The notes: a model not told the origin generated them from the sequence alone. Positions 32,986-42,627 are shown, counted from the first letter of the stretch. The stretch is 64,000 nucleotides of DNA from Chryseobacterium taiwanense (GCF_000813825.1 NZ_JWTA01000007.1:183530-247529), one strand, 5' to 3'. Translations and numbers: made by a program.

Positions 32986-35829
32986 ATGGAAAAACAATAT
33001 AAAATACTCGGAATGACCTGCTCCGGTTGTCAGAAAAAAATCTCTGAAAAACTGAACAGTATTGAAGGCGTACAAGCCGATGTTAATTTAGAAGCCAATA
33101 CAGCCACCATTACTTCCGAAAAAGATATTGAATTAAATACATTAAACAAAGCATTGGAAGAGATCGGAAACTATAAATTAGATGATCCGAACAATCCTGA
33201 GAAAGCTTTTATCAAGCCACAAGACAGAGTTTCTCCATCATCTGTTTACTATTGCCCAATGGAATGTGAAGGTGATAAAGTCTACTTCCAGCAAGGAAAA
33301 AGATGTCCGACCTGCAATATGTATCTGGTTCCTATTGAGGAGAAATTAGCAAAAGATCCCAATCATAAACCAACCTATTCTTCTACGCATTTACCTGGAA
33401 ATTTTAAAGACAATATTGGAAAATATTACTGTCCAATGTTTTGTGAAGGAGATAAAATCTATGATGAAAAAGGCGATTGCCCGGTTTGTCATATGCATTT
33501 AAACGAAATTACAGAGGATTTAGTCAAAAATACAGCAACTCACTCACATCATCATTCTCATAACCACAGTCATCATCATGAAACTCCAAAAGTTACGGAT
33601 GAAATGGCAGGTAAATATTACTGTCCTATGTATTGTGAAGGTGATAAAGTATATGACAGCAATCTCGGATGTCCGGTTTGCGGAATGGATCTGGTAAAAT
33701 ACCCTGAGAAAAAAGTAGCAAAATACACCTGTCCGATGCACCCTGAAATCGTGAGAGACGAACCGGGAAGCTGCCCTATCTGTGGAATGGATTTAGTAAA
33801 AATGCCGGATACAAACGATGATGGAGAAGATGAAACTTATAATATCCTGAAAAGAAAATTCATCATTTCTTTAATCTTCACTATTCCTGTTTTCATTCTA
33901 TCTATGGGGGGAATGTTTATTAACTTTCCTTTTTCACATCAGATTCAAGGTATTATTGAGCTTATTTTAACGCTTCCTGTTCTTTTCTATTCAGGATGGT
34001 TCTTGATAAAGCGAGGCTGGGTTTCCTTTAAAACCTGGAACTTAAATATGTTCAGCTTAATTGCTTTAGGAGTTGCTGCGGCGTTTATTTTCAGTATAGT
34101 GGCTTTAGCCTTTCCTAATATGATTCCACATGAAATTCGTGGTCATAATCATGAAATTCCTTTGTATTTTGAAGCAGTCTGTGTGATCTTAACATTGGTA
34201 ATTTTGGGACAGCTTATGGAAGCTGCTGCGCATAAAAAAACAGGAAATGCCATTCGCGAGCTGATGAATCTTTCACCGGACGAAGCAAACCTTATTATAA
34301 ATGGTGAAGAAAAGAAAGTCTTGCTTTCTCAGGTGAAAATAGGAGATTTATTGAAAGTAAAACCAGGGGAGAAAATTCCTGTTGACGGTAAAATTACAGA
34401 AGGAAGTTCTTATGTTGACGAAAGCATGATTACCGGAGAACCTATTCCTGTTGAGAAAAGCATCAACGACAGAGTTTCTTCAGGAACTATCAACGGAAAT
34501 CAGGTATTCATTATGAAAGCTGAAAAAGTAGGTGATGAAACCTTACTTTCACAGATCATTAAAATGGTGAATGAAGCCAGCAGAAGTAAAGCTCCGATTC
34601 AGAAATTAACAGATAAAGTTTCCAAAATATTTGTACCAACGGTGATCTTACTTGCAGTTTTAACCTTTATTATCTGGCAGTTTTTTGGACCGGAAGGCAA
34701 AAGAAGTTTATTTGCTTTTGTAAATGCCGTTGCAGTTTTAATTGTTGCCTGTCCATGTGCGTTAGGATTAGCAACTCCTATGTCTTTAATGGTGGGAATC
34801 GGAAAAGGAGCAAAAAACGGAATCCTTATTAAAAATGCCGAAGCTCTTGAACAAATGAATAGAGTAAATGTTCTAGTCACTGATAAAACAGGAACTTTAA
34901 CAGAAGGTAAGCCTTCTGTAGAATATATTGAAACGCTTCATGGAGATAAAAATTCAATCTTGAAATTAGCTTATTCATTGAATCAGAACTCTGAACATCC
35001 TTTATCAAATGCGGTGATAAAAAAAGCAAAAGATGAAAATATTTCCCCTGAAAAAGTAGAAAAATTTGAAAATATTTCAGGAAAAGGAGTGAAAGGAAAT
35101 ATCAACGGAGAAACTGTCTATCTTGGAAACGAAAGCCTTTTAACTTCTCATCAAATATCAATCCCTGAAAATTTAAAACAAAAAGCAATTGAAATTCAGT
35201 CAAAGGCACATACTATTTCTTATCTAGCGCAAGGAAATGAGACTTTAGGTTTCATTAGTTTTACAGATAAAATCAAAGAAAGCTCTAAAAAAGCCGTTCA
35301 GCAACTCCTCGATGAAGGTGTAGATGTGATAATGATGACCGGAGATAATGAGCATACTGCAAAAGCCGTAGCTGAAGAATTGGGAATTAAACATTTTAAA
35401 GCCAATTGTCATCCTGAAGATAAATTAAATGAAGTCAAAAAACTTCAGCAACAAGGAAAAATCGTTGCAATGACCGGAGACGGAATCAATGACTCTCCTG
35501 CCCTTGCTCAAGCTAATATCGGGATTGCAATGGGAACAGGAACAGATGTTGCGATTGAAAGCTCGGAGATTACTTTATTAAAAGGCGATATTCTTGGAGT
35601 TGCTAAAGCGAAATTGTTAAGTGAAAAACTCTTGAAAAACATTAAAGAGAACTTATTTTTCGCCTTTATTTACAACGTTTTAGGAGTTCCTGTGGCGGCT
35701 GGATTACTATATCCGTTTTTTGGAATCCTTTTATCTCCAATGATTGCTGCCGCTGCAATGAGTTTTAGTTCTTTATCGGTAATTTTAAATTCATTACGGT
35801 TAAACTCAGTGGATTTAAATAGTAAATAA
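32986..35829 (+). CDS. copA: Copper-translocating P-type ATPase with four CPM-type metal domains
   Basis: Inner-membrane P1B ATPase that exports Cu+, about 947 residues from ATG 32986 ([15 protein letters not shown]); the longer frame adds ten residues without support. Domains: an HMA domain (Cys12, Cys15), then four repeats of a YYCPMxCEGDKxY...CPxCxM motif (residues ~88-115, 148-173, 211-238, 247-273), with a His-rich stretch [13 protein letters not shown] at ~186-198 between the second and third. Membrane segments follow, then [10 protein letters not shown] (CPC at 589-591), DKTGTLT (Asp633 phosphorylated), and [10 protein letters not shown] (Asp832). Four tandem CxM-type domains are unusual. 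The upstream AraC-HMA regulator suggests copper control. Confidence 0.95.
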   Translation: MEKQYKILGMTCSGCQKKISEKLNSIEGVQADVNLEANTATITSEKDIELNTLNKALEEIGNYKLDDPNNPEKAFIKPQDRVSPSSVYYCPMECEGDKVYFQQGKRCPTCNMYLVPIEEKLAKDPNHKPTYSSTHLPGNFKDNIGKYYCPMFCEGDKIYDEKGDCPVCHMHLNEITEDLVKNTATHSHHHSHNHSHHHETPKVTDEMAGKYYCPMYCEGDKVYDSNLGCPVCGMDLVKYPEKKVAKYTCPMHPEIVRDEPGSCPICGMDLVKMPDTNDDGEDETYNILKRKFIISLIFTIPVFILSMGGMFINFPFSHQIQGIIELILTLPVLFYSGWFLIKRGWVSFKTWNLNMFSLIALGVAAAFIFSIVALAFPNMIPHEIRGHNHEIPLYFEAVCVILTLVILGQLMEAAAHKKTGNAIRELMNLSPDEANLIINGEEKKVLLSQVKIGDLLKVKPGEKIPVDGKITEGSSYVDESMITGEPIPVEKSINDRVSSGTINGNQVFIMKAEKVGDETLLSQIIKMVNEASRSKAPIQKLTDKVSKIFVPTVILLAVLTFIIWQFFGPEGKRSLFAFVNAVAVLIVACPCALGLATPMSLMVGIGKGAKNGILIKNAEALEQMNRVNVLVTDKTGTLTEGKPSVEYIETLHGDKNSILKLAYSLNQNSEHPLSNAVIKKAKDENISPEKVEKFENISGKGVKGNINGETVYLGNESLLTSHQISIPENLKQKAIEIQSKAHTISYLAQGNETLGFISFTDKIKESSKKAVQQLLDEGVDVIMMTGDNEHTAKAVAEELGIKHFKANCHPEDKLNEVKKLQQQGKIVAMTGDGINDSPALAQANIGIAMGTGTDVAIESSEITLLKGDILGVAKAKLLSEKLLKNIKENLFFAFIYNVLGVPVAAGLLYPFFGILLSPMIAAAAMSFSSLSVILNSLRLNSVDLNSK

Positions 35830-36146
35830 ATCTGACTTCAGAATAAAGAAAATATCGAGAATGTTGATTAAACTCAATTTCTTGATATTTTTTTATGTAC
35901 CTGCTTGAATTAACATTATCTTTATTATATAAGCTGAAATTAAACCAATCTTCTTTACATATTTATGTAATTTTATAAAATACATAAAACTAAATCGATA
36001 CAGTTTATATCTAAAGAAATTTCTAGCATAAAATTTATTATTAAAATATCCTTAAAAAGATAATTTCATTACAATTCGGCATACAATTTGTTAAGAATAA
36101 TTTGTAAAAATTAACATTTTTTAACGATTTAAATTCCCTTACTTTT
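35830..36146. other. 317-base gap, copA terminator and deacetylase upstream region
   Basis: Starts with a terminator hairpin (35850-35895). The rest is very A/T-rich and carries no gene, hairpin or promoter box that I can defend, apart from the leader of the deacetylase. Confidence 0.5.
35850..35895 (+). terminator. Terminator after copA
   Basis: Stem AAATATCGAGAA/TTCTTGATATTT (one G-U pair), loop of ~17 bases, then TTTT. Confidence 0.65.
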
Positions 36147-37013
36147 ATGAAAAAAACTTTTGCGGAAAAGTCTAGAAACAAGACTTTTCTTGGGATGTTT
36201 GCAGTGATGAGTGCAACGTCAATCTTATTCAACGGTTGTAACCGTAAAAACGATAAAAAAGAATCAGACAGACTGATTCCCCAAAAGCTTCCCGTCGCAA
36301 AAGCAATTCCTAAAATAGATGATGAAAATGTAGCCTCAGATAAAAGGGTTATCTACCTTACCTTTGATGATGGCCCCAATCAAGGGACAAAAAATCTCCT
36401 GAAAATTTTAAATAAAAGAAATGTCTGTGCAACCGCTTTTATTGTTGGCAAACATGTCTATGGAAGTAGAACACAAAAAAATGATTTCGAACTCTTAAAA
36501 AGAGATCCGTTAATAGAACTGGCAAATCATAGTTTTACTCATGCCAATAATAAATACACCGATTTTTATAAAAATTCACAAGCCGTGGTGCATGATTTTG
36601 ATACGGCAAAAGATAGTCTAAAACTGTACGATAAAATTGCCAGAACCCCGGGTAGAAATATATGGAGACTCAACAATACAACCGTAACCGATCTTAAAAG
36701 CTCTACAGAAGCAGCGAATAAACTTAAAGAAGCAGGATACAAAGTGATCGGTTGGGATTTGGAATGGAAACCAGGTCAGAAAATGGTTTTGAAAGGAAAC
36801 CATGAAGCCATGCTGAAAAAAGTAGATAGCATTTTTTTCAATGATCTTGAAAAAACATCAAGACATCTTGTATTTCTTACTCACGATCAGTATTTAACAG
36901 ATGCGGATTCTATTAATGAGCTTGATCTCTTTATTGAAAAGCTTCAAAAAAGCAACCGTTTTGTATTCAGAAAAATATCGGAATATCCTAAAATCAATGA
37001 AGTTTTAAATTAA
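36147..37013 (+). CDS. Polysaccharide deacetylase (NodB-domain) lipoprotein
   Basis: 288-residue extracytoplasmic deacetylase; the N-terminus ends in a lipobox SILFNGC. The NodB domain shows motif 1 YLTFDDGPNQGTK, where the second Asp is the catalytic base, and motif 2 ELANHSFTHANN, H-x3-H for metal. Catalytic-site loops follow: ARTPGRNIWRLN (R-x-PxGR-like) and GWDLEWKPG. The metal-binding Asp plus both His are present. Targets could be peptidoglycan GlcNAc/MurNAc or a surface glycan. The long A/T-rich leader suggests independent control. Confidence 0.9.
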   Translation: MKKTFAEKSRNKTFLGMFAVMSATSILFNGCNRKNDKKESDRLIPQKLPVAKAIPKIDDENVASDKRVIYLTFDDGPNQGTKNLLKILNKRNVCATAFIVGKHVYGSRTQKNDFELLKRDPLIELANHSFTHANNKYTDFYKNSQAVVHDFDTAKDSLKLYDKIARTPGRNIWRLNNTTVTDLKSSTEAANKLKEAGYKVIGWDLEWKPGQKMVLKGNHEAMLKKVDSIFFNDLEKTSRHLVFLTHDQYLTDADSINELDLFIEKLQKSNRFVFRKISEYPKINEVLN

Positions 37014-37027
37014 TTTGAATAATTTAA

Positions 37028-37123
37028 TTTGCCTGTCATTCTGACGAAGGAAGAATCTCTAATTTAATTATTTACCAAAAAGATTCTTCACTCCGCTTCA
37101 TTTCGTTCAGAATGACAGGCAAA
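37028..37123. repeat. Imperfect palindromic extragenic repeat
   Basis: Left arm TTTGCCTGTCATTCTGA...GAAGAATCT pairs with right arm AGATTCTTCACTCCGC...TCAGAATGACAGGCAAA. The left arm lacks about 12 bases present in the right. The core TGTCATTCTGAACGAA and GAAGAATCT is typical of a widespread Bacteroidetes REP-like intergenic family. The transcript would form a long stem. Confidence 0.85.
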
Positions 37124-37214
37124 CTACTTTTCTGTAAACCCTGAAACAGAATCCAACTTCTAAAATTTATAAATTCATTCGTTTTTTGCTTTTAAAATTC
37201 AGAAATTTGCAATT

Positions 37215-37874
37215 ATGAGTATTCAGGAAAATTACAACACGATAAAAAATCAGCTTCCGGACAATGTACAATTGGTGGCTGTATCCAAAACGCATCCGGT
37301 TTCAGCAATTCAGGAGGTCTACGATTTAGGTCAGAGAGTCTTTGGTGAGAATAAAGTTCAGGAAGTGATGGAAAAACATCCGCTTCTTCCAAAAGACATT
37401 CAATGGCATGTTATCGGACATTTGCAGACCAACAAAGTAAAATACATCGCTGAATTTGTAGATACAATTCAAAGTGTAGATTCTGAAAAATTACTATTAG
37501 AAATCAACAAAGAGGCAGCAAAATACGATAGAAAAATTAAAGTTTTACTTCAGGTCAAAATTGCCGAGGAAGAAAGCAAATTCGGATTAGAAACTGAAGA
37601 GGCTAAAGCTTTATTTCAAAAATATCTTGAAGGAACTTATTCAAATATAGAAATTACAGGATTGATGGGAATGGCAACATTCACAGACAACGAACAACAA
37701 ATTAGAAAAGAATTTTCATTATTAAAAAACCTTTTTGATGAGTTGAGTAGTCAAAAATCGTTAAACACCTTATCTATGGGAATGAGCGACGACTTCCCCA
37801 TTGCCATAGAATGTGGTGCCAATTCCGTAAGAGTAGGTTCTGCAATTTTTGGCAGAAGAGATTATACGAAATAG
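37215..37874 (+). CDS. yggS: YggS family PLP-binding protein (PLP homeostasis)
   Basis: 219 residues. The alanine racemase-like TIM barrel binds PLP through Lys25 in VAVSKTHP. Family motifs: VFGENKVQEV, WHVIGHLQTNKVKYI, IQSVDSEKL, LLQVKIAEEESKFGLETEEA, GLMGMATF, LSMGMSDDFPIAIECGANSVRVGSAIFG. It controls free PLP levels and affects amino-acid balance; it has no racemase activity. Starts 91 bases after the REP-like element. Confidence 0.95.
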   Translation: MSIQENYNTIKNQLPDNVQLVAVSKTHPVSAIQEVYDLGQRVFGENKVQEVMEKHPLLPKDIQWHVIGHLQTNKVKYIAEFVDTIQSVDSEKLLLEINKEAAKYDRKIKVLLQVKIAEEESKFGLETEEAKALFQKYLEGTYSNIEITGLMGMATFTDNEQQIRKEFSLLKNLFDELSSQKSLNTLSMGMSDDFPIAIECGANSVRVGSAIFGRRDYTK

Positions 37875-37892
37875 ATCATTTAGGTATGGTTT

Positions 37893-37926
37893 TTGCTAAT
37901 AATTCAATCAAAAATTTCTAAATTTG
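37893..37926 (+). promoter_or_regulatory. Promoter abutting the response-regulator start
   Basis: TTG (37893-37895), 23-base spacer, TAAATTTG (37919-37926), then only 5 bases to the ATG at 37932. Consensus-like but with minimal leader. Confidence 0.5.
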
Positions 37927-37931
37927 CAACT

Positions 37932-39116
37932 ATGCAAAAAATCCTTATCGTAGAAGACGAAAAAGCAATATCGGGAGTTCTTCACAGTATTCTCTCAGAT
38001 GAACTTACTGATTATGAATTTGTAATCGCCGAAGATGGCCTAGAAGGCTACAAACAGGTAGAGAAAGAAGACTTTGCATTGGTAATTTCTGATATCAAAA
38101 TGCCGAAACTTTCAGGAACTGAACTTTTGAAACAAAGTTTGGTTTTAAAACCTGAAACTACTTTTATTATGATTTCGGGACACGCAGATATTGATTCTGC
38201 AGTTTCTTGTTTGAAAGAAGGTGCTTATGACTTTATTTCAAAGCCTATTGACATCAACAGACTGATTACAAGCGTGAAAAATGCTTTAACTAAAGAAACA
38301 CTTAAAAAAGAGAACAAAAATCTTCAAACCGAAAATAAAACGCTGAAGAAAAAAGTCAACAAAAAATATCAGATGATTGGTGAGTCTGCAGGATTGCAGA
38401 AAATCCAGGATATGATTGATAAAGTTGCTGTTTCTGATGCTAGAGTTTTAATTACCGGACCCAATGGAGCTGGAAAAGAGCTTGTAGCTCATGCTATTCA
38501 CAACCAAAGTGAGCGAGCTAGAGGACCAATGATTGAGGTAAACTGTGCGGCTATTCCTTCTGAGCTTATAGAATCTGAACTTTTCGGTCACGTGAAAGGA
38601 TCGTTTACAGGAGCTATTAAAGATAAGCAGGGAAAATTTGAGCAGGCAAACGGAGGGACTATTTTCTTAGACGAAATCGGAGATATGAGTCTTATTGCTC
38701 AGGCAAAGGTTTTAAGAGCTTTACAGGAAAGCAAAGTATCTCCTGTAGGAAGTGATAAGGAAATAAAAGTTGATGTAAGAGTATTGGCGGCAACCAATAA
38801 AAATATGCAGACGGAAATTGAAGCCGGAAGATTCAGAGAGGATCTTTATCACAGACTTTCTGTGATCGAAATCTATGTGCCACCATTGGATGAAAGAAAA
38901 GATGATATCAAATTGTTGGTAGAGCATTTCTCAGGAATGATTGCCGATGAGCATGGTACCGCTACAAAAAAATTTGATGATAAAGCTATTGAAGCCTTAA
39001 AAGCGCTTTCCTGGACAGGAAATATCAGAGAGTTGAGAAACGTGGTGGAAAGATTAATTATTTTAGGAGGAAACACTGTTTCTGCCGAAGATGTTGCAAG
39101 TTTTGTGAGGAAATAA
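37932..39116 (+). CDS. Sigma-54-dependent response regulator lacking a DNA-binding domain
   Basis: 394 residues, start at MQKILIVEDE (37932). Receiver domain: acidic VEDE (residues 7-10) and Asp54 in VISDIKMP, the phosphorylation site. AAA+ domain: Walker A GPNGAGKE, the sigma-54 contact GSFTGA, Walker B TIFLDEIGD, the DVRVLAATN segment and sensor II WTGNIRELRNVVER. It stops 22 residues after the sensor helix, so the Fis-type HTH of NtrC proteins is absent. The gene is complete, with a terminator ~40 bases after it. Partner kinase not in the window. Likely acts by contacting sigma-54 polymerase from solution or via a partner protein. Confidence 0.9.
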   Translation: MQKILIVEDEKAISGVLHSILSDELTDYEFVIAEDGLEGYKQVEKEDFALVISDIKMPKLSGTELLKQSLVLKPETTFIMISGHADIDSAVSCLKEGAYDFISKPIDINRLITSVKNALTKETLKKENKNLQTENKTLKKKVNKKYQMIGESAGLQKIQDMIDKVAVSDARVLITGPNGAGKELVAHAIHNQSERARGPMIEVNCAAIPSELIESELFGHVKGSFTGAIKDKQGKFEQANGGTIFLDEIGDMSLIAQAKVLRALQESKVSPVGSDKEIKVDVRVLAATNKNMQTEIEAGRFREDLYHRLSVIEIYVPPLDERKDDIKLLVEHFSGMIADEHGTATKKFDDKAIEALKALSWTGNIRELRNVVERLIILGGNTVSAEDVASFVRK

Positions 39117-39145
39117 TGTAAATTATTACTAACTATAAATTATAA

Positions 39146-39181
39146 AATTGCAGTATCATTTTTTGTTACTGCAATTTTTTT
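39146..39181 (+). terminator. Terminator after response regulator
   Basis: Stem AATTGCAGTA/TACTGCAATT followed by a T9 run. Confidence 0.85.
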
Positions 39182-39210
39182 TTGAACTCAAACTATATGA
39201 ATTGTAAACT

Positions 39211-40572
39211 ATGAATTTTTTAAATAAAAAATACACAAAAGAAACCTTGACCCTTGCCTTACCGGTAATGCTAACGCAGGTAGGACAAGTCTCGGTAAAC
39301 TTATTTGACAATATTATCGTTGGAAAACTATTAGGTGCAGATGCTTTGGCTTCTGTATCCTTAGGAAACGCGGTTTTTTTCTCTATGTTTGTTTTGGCAT
39401 TGGGATTCTCATTCGCGATTCCTCCATTGGTTTCCGAAGCCCATTCACAACATGATCATAAAACGATCAATTCGGTTTTCAGCCACGGATTTATTATTAA
39501 TATGTCTGTAGGGATTATTTTGATGGGAATTTTGTTTTTGGGAATGCCACTACTCTATCATTCGGGACAGCCTGCTAAAATTATTCCTGATACGGTAGAT
39601 TTTTTAACCATTATGGCGGTAAGTATTGTTCCGTTTATGGCATTTCAGACCTTAAGAGAGGTATCTGAAGGCTTATCTTATACGATTGGAGTAACAAAGG
39701 CTACGATTATTGCCAACGTGATTAATATCGTTCTTAATTATGTCTTTATTAAAGGACTTTGGATATTTCCCGAAATGGGAGTAAAAGGATCCGCATTGGC
39801 AAGTTTAATTGCCCGTATCTTTATGGTTGTTTTCCTTTATATCGTATTATTAAAAGAGCCTAAAACCAGACAGTATATCAAAGCTTTTTCTTTAAAAGTT
39901 GAAGTTTTTTCTAAGAAAATGTTTGATAAAATGGTAAGATTGGGACTTCCTACTGCATTACAGATGTTTTTTGAGGTTACCGCTTTTGCCGGAGCTGCAT
40001 TTATCTGCGGATTGATTTCTGCCCATGATATTGCCTCTCACCAGATCGCATTGAGTATGGCTTCATTTACCTTCAATTTATGTGTTGGTTTCAGTGTTGC
40101 CTCTACTGTAATGATTGGAAGAAAATTAGGTGAACAGAATTATGTGGAGCTAAGAAAAGTCGGAATCAATAACCTGAAAATAGCTTTTATTTTCATGTGT
40201 ATCTGTGGGATTGTCTTCATTTTAGGAAGAAACATCCTGCCTACTTTCTTTACCAAAAAAGAAGAGATTGAAGTGATTACTCTCGCTTCCAAATTGATGA
40301 TCATAGCGGCTTTATTTCAGTTATCAGACGGAATTCAGGTGACTGCTTTAGGAACATTGAGAGGACTGCAAGATGTAAAGATTCCATCGATCTATACTTT
40401 TATTGCGTATTGGATCATCACCATTCCATTAGGATATTTCCTTTGTGTCACTTTAAAAATGGGTGCTTTTGGAATGTGGATTGCTTTAGGTTTAGGACTT
40501 ACTATTTCAGCCTTGTTTCTCGTAAAACGATTCCTGAATATGTCTGCAAAAAAGATTAAATTGAATTCATAA
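39211..40572 (+). CDS. MATE family efflux transporter
   Basis: 453-residue inner-membrane protein with 12 hydrophobic segments in two repeats. N-terminal half starts TLALPVMLTQVGQVSVNLFDNIIVGKLLGADALASVSLGNAVFF, typical of NorM/DinF-like MATE proteins; the second half starts LGLPTALQMFFEVTAFAGAAFICGLIS. Exports cationic drugs or metabolites with Na+ or H+ antiport. Substrate cannot be stated. Independent unit: terminators precede and follow it. Confidence 0.93.
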   Translation: MNFLNKKYTKETLTLALPVMLTQVGQVSVNLFDNIIVGKLLGADALASVSLGNAVFFSMFVLALGFSFAIPPLVSEAHSQHDHKTINSVFSHGFIINMSVGIILMGILFLGMPLLYHSGQPAKIIPDTVDFLTIMAVSIVPFMAFQTLREVSEGLSYTIGVTKATIIANVINIVLNYVFIKGLWIFPEMGVKGSALASLIARIFMVVFLYIVLLKEPKTRQYIKAFSLKVEVFSKKMFDKMVRLGLPTALQMFFEVTAFAGAAFICGLISAHDIASHQIALSMASFTFNLCVGFSVASTVMIGRKLGEQNYVELRKVGINNLKIAFIFMCICGIVFILGRNILPTFFTKKEEIEVITLASKLMIIAALFQLSDGIQVTALGTLRGLQDVKIPSIYTFIAYWIITIPLGYFLCVTLKMGAFGMWIALGLGLTISALFLVKRFLNMSAKKIKLNS

Positions 40573-40577
40573 AACAG

Positions 40578-40607
40578 TAAACGATCCTTAAAAGGATCGT
40601 TTTTTTT
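40578..40607 (+). terminator. Terminator after MATE gene
   Basis: Stem AAACGATCCTT/AAGGATCGTTT, loop AA, then a T-run. Confidence 0.9.
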
Positions 40608-40691
40608 AATCCTATTCATTATCCCATGAAGTAAAGGAAAGATATTTGTATTTTTGCTTCCTTAAAAATTAAAAAAACACGTATAATTCAC

Positions 40692-41516
40692 ATGAAAAAA
40701 ATCTTTCTCCTGTTAGGTATTTGCACATTATCTTTCTACCAATCGCAAACGAATAGATTTATTTATGAACTTCAATTCAAAGCAGATACTGATCAGGAAT
40801 ACCGAAAAGCTTTAATGAACCTTGATATAAGTCCGAAATCGGTCAAATTTTATGATAAGAATTTTGCCGACTATGATTCTATCAATAAAAGTTCATCAAT
40901 GGGAAATTCTCATTTCAGTACAAGGACAGATCAGGTGATCGAAAGACAGCCTAATTCTTTTAAAAACAACTGGTACAGAGATTTCTTTGAATATTTTGTC
41001 ATAAAAACGAATGATGAGATGAAATGGAAGCTTTTATCAGATACCCAAACATACAATGGTTACACTTTACAGAAAGCCACTACGGATTTCGGAGGCAGAC
41101 AATGGACGGCTTGGTTTTCTAAAGAGATCGATATTCAAGAAGGGCCTTATAAATTCAGAGGGCTTCCAGGATTGATTTTCATTATTGAAGATGATAAAAA
41201 AGAGTTTATCTATAAGCTGGTTAAAAACATAAAACTTCCAGAAACCTATAATACAAAAGACTTTGTTGAAACCCATTATGGAAAAGCTGCATTGCCAATT
41301 TCTAATGAAAAATTCAATAAATATGTTGAGGATACCTATTCTGATCCTGTAAGAATGTTTTCTAATGGCGTAAAAAACGGCGGATCTACTTTTGGAAAGG
41401 AAACAGTAGAATCTTTAGAAGAGCTGAATAAAAAGAAAGCTATGCTGCAGAAAGGAATAAAAAGCCGATATATTTATATTGAAAAAGATAAGGCTCCAAA
41501 ATTTGAAAACAATTAA
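40692..41516 (+). CDS. GLPGLI family secreted protein
   Basis: 274 residues with signal peptide MKKIFLLLGICTLSFYQSQ. The family-defining motif appears as RGLPGLIFIIED in the middle, preceded by AWFSKEIDIQEGPYKF. The C-terminus is helical and Lys-rich. These proteins are restricted to Bacteroidetes, often near T9SS or TonB genes, and have no established biochemical role. Begins 35 bases after a TATTTTTG sequence. Confidence 0.93.
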   Translation: MKKIFLLLGICTLSFYQSQTNRFIYELQFKADTDQEYRKALMNLDISPKSVKFYDKNFADYDSINKSSSMGNSHFSTRTDQVIERQPNSFKNNWYRDFFEYFVIKTNDEMKWKLLSDTQTYNGYTLQKATTDFGGRQWTAWFSKEIDIQEGPYKFRGLPGLIFIIEDDKKEFIYKLVKNIKLPETYNTKDFVETHYGKAALPISNEKFNKYVEDTYSDPVRMFSNGVKNGGSTFGKETVESLEELNKKKAMLQKGIKSRYIYIEKDKAPKFENN

Positions 41517-41541
41517 TTATTATTAGATATTTATATATAAG

Positions 41542-41569
41542 CAGCGATCTTTTAGGATCGCTTTTTTTA
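41542..41569 (+). terminator. Terminator after GLPGLI gene
   Basis: Stem AGCGATC/GATCGCT, loop TTTTAG, then TTTTTTTAT. Confidence 0.85.
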
Positions 41570-41570
41570 T

Positions 41571-41578
41571 TAAATTTG
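41571..41578 (+). promoter_or_regulatory. Candidate -7 box (TAAATTTG) for hypothetical at 41599
   Basis: Exact TAnnTTTG, 20 bases before the ATG, directly after the preceding terminator. Confidence 0.4.
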
Positions 41579-41598
41579 TTTATAGTTAATATTATTGA

Positions 41599-42093
41599 AT
41601 GGATTTAACAATACGTGATTTAAGAAGGCATGCCTTATCTTTCGATCCTGAATTTTCAAGATTAGAAACGATTATTGAAGGATTAAATAATGCTCTTAAA
41701 CATCTTTATGACTCCGAACTATGTATTGATTGGTACGGGTGTATGGATGAAAAATATGAATGTGAAACAATTTATAGATTAGCTATTTTAGCTTTTGAAA
41801 CTTATATAACTTCAAGTGCTACAAATTTGTGTAATGAATATAAAAATCCACAACATTTTTACAATCTTTCACCAGATATAATTTTGATTCTTACTTTATC
41901 AGAGTACATTACATCAAATACTGAGAGTTCAAAAACAAACTTAAACAACCATAACTTAGATATTAATAATTCACCTATTTATCATGGAATTAAAATTTTG
42001 AACAAAGAAAGAAATTTAAGTAAAATTACTAAAGTTTTGAAATCTTGGAGGAATCAGTTGGTATATATCCAATATCCTGTTAATACAAATTAA
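41599..42093 (+). CDS. Hypothetical protein
   Basis: 164 residues, soluble, unrecognised. MDLTIRDLRRHALSFDPEFSRLE begins a helical N-terminus; CIDWYGCMDEKYECETIYRLAI has three Cys in a row of aromatic residues, and the C-terminus is NSPIYHGIKILNKERNLSKITKVLKSW. Its coding potential is supported by a promoter box, a terminator behind it and the convergent GNAT gene starting 4 bases away. Base composition is somewhat more A/T-rich than its neighbours. Function unknown. Confidence 0.6.
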   Translation: MDLTIRDLRRHALSFDPEFSRLETIIEGLNNALKHLYDSELCIDWYGCMDEKYECETIYRLAILAFETYITSSATNLCNEYKNPQHFYNLSPDIILILTLSEYITSNTESSKTNLNNHNLDINNSPIYHGIKILNKERNLSKITKVLKSWRNQLVYIQYPVNTN

Positions 42094-42096
42094 GCG

Positions 42097-42606
42097 CTAA
42101 TTAATTCTCTTTCCTAAAATCACTAAAGTACGCTCTACTCCATCCAATACTGCAACATTTGGAAGTACACCCCAATCTTCAAATCCAAAGTGTCTGAATA
42201 GTTTCAAACTGGGTTCATTATGCAAGAAAATGAAACCTAACAATGTCTTTACGCCCAGTTTTCCGGCATTGTCTATGCAATATTGCAGTACTTTCTTTCC
42301 AAAGCCTTTTCCTCTGCTGTTTTCGCTCATATAAATGCTCATTTCTACGGTTCCGTCATAAGCAGGTCTTCCATAAAATGAAGAGAAACTTACCCAGCCA
42401 ATGACATTATTTTGCTGGTCTTCAATCATCCATAGAGGTCGGGTCTCCGGATTATGTTCCTGAAACCATTTTAGTCTACTTTCTACAGAGACTTCTTCCA
42501 TATCTGCAGTTACCATTCTGGAGGCAATGGTTGAGTTATAAATTTCAACTATTTTAGGTAAATCTTCAAGCGTTGCATTTCTGAACGTTAATTCTTCCAT
42601 TGTCAT
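42097..42606 (-). CDS. GNAT family N-acetyltransferase (phosphinothricin-type)
   Basis: About 170 residues from ATG 42606 (MTMEELTFRNATLED), or 42600. The phosphinothricin/methionine-sulfoximine acetyltransferase group is indicated by IVEIYNSTIASRMVTADMEEVSVESRLKWFQEH, GWVSFSSFYGRPAYDGTVEMSIYMSENSRGKGFGKKVL (CoA-binding RGKGFGKK), and NEPSLKLFRHFGFEDWG. These enzymes acetylate small primary amines or toxic amino-acid analogues. A TATCTTTG box lies 13 bases before the start. Confidence 0.93.
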   Translation of the reverse strand: MTMEELTFRNATLEDLPKIVEIYNSTIASRMVTADMEEVSVESRLKWFQEHNPETRPLWMIEDQQNNVIGWVSFSSFYGRPAYDGTVEMSIYMSENSRGKGFGKKVLQYCIDNAGKLGVKTLLGFIFLHNEPSLKLFRHFGFEDWGVLPNVAVLDGVERTLVILGKRIN

Positions 42607-42619
42607 GATCTTATTTTTG

Positions 42620-42627
42620 CAAAGATA
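42620..42627 (-). promoter_or_regulatory. Candidate -7 box (TATCTTTG) for GNAT gene
   Basis: Exact TAnnTTTG on the minus strand, 13 bases before the start. Confidence 0.4.

Noticed and set aside
37028..37123. A CRISPR repeat or attachment site
   Set aside because: There is a single imperfect palindrome with no spacers, direct repeats or integrase.
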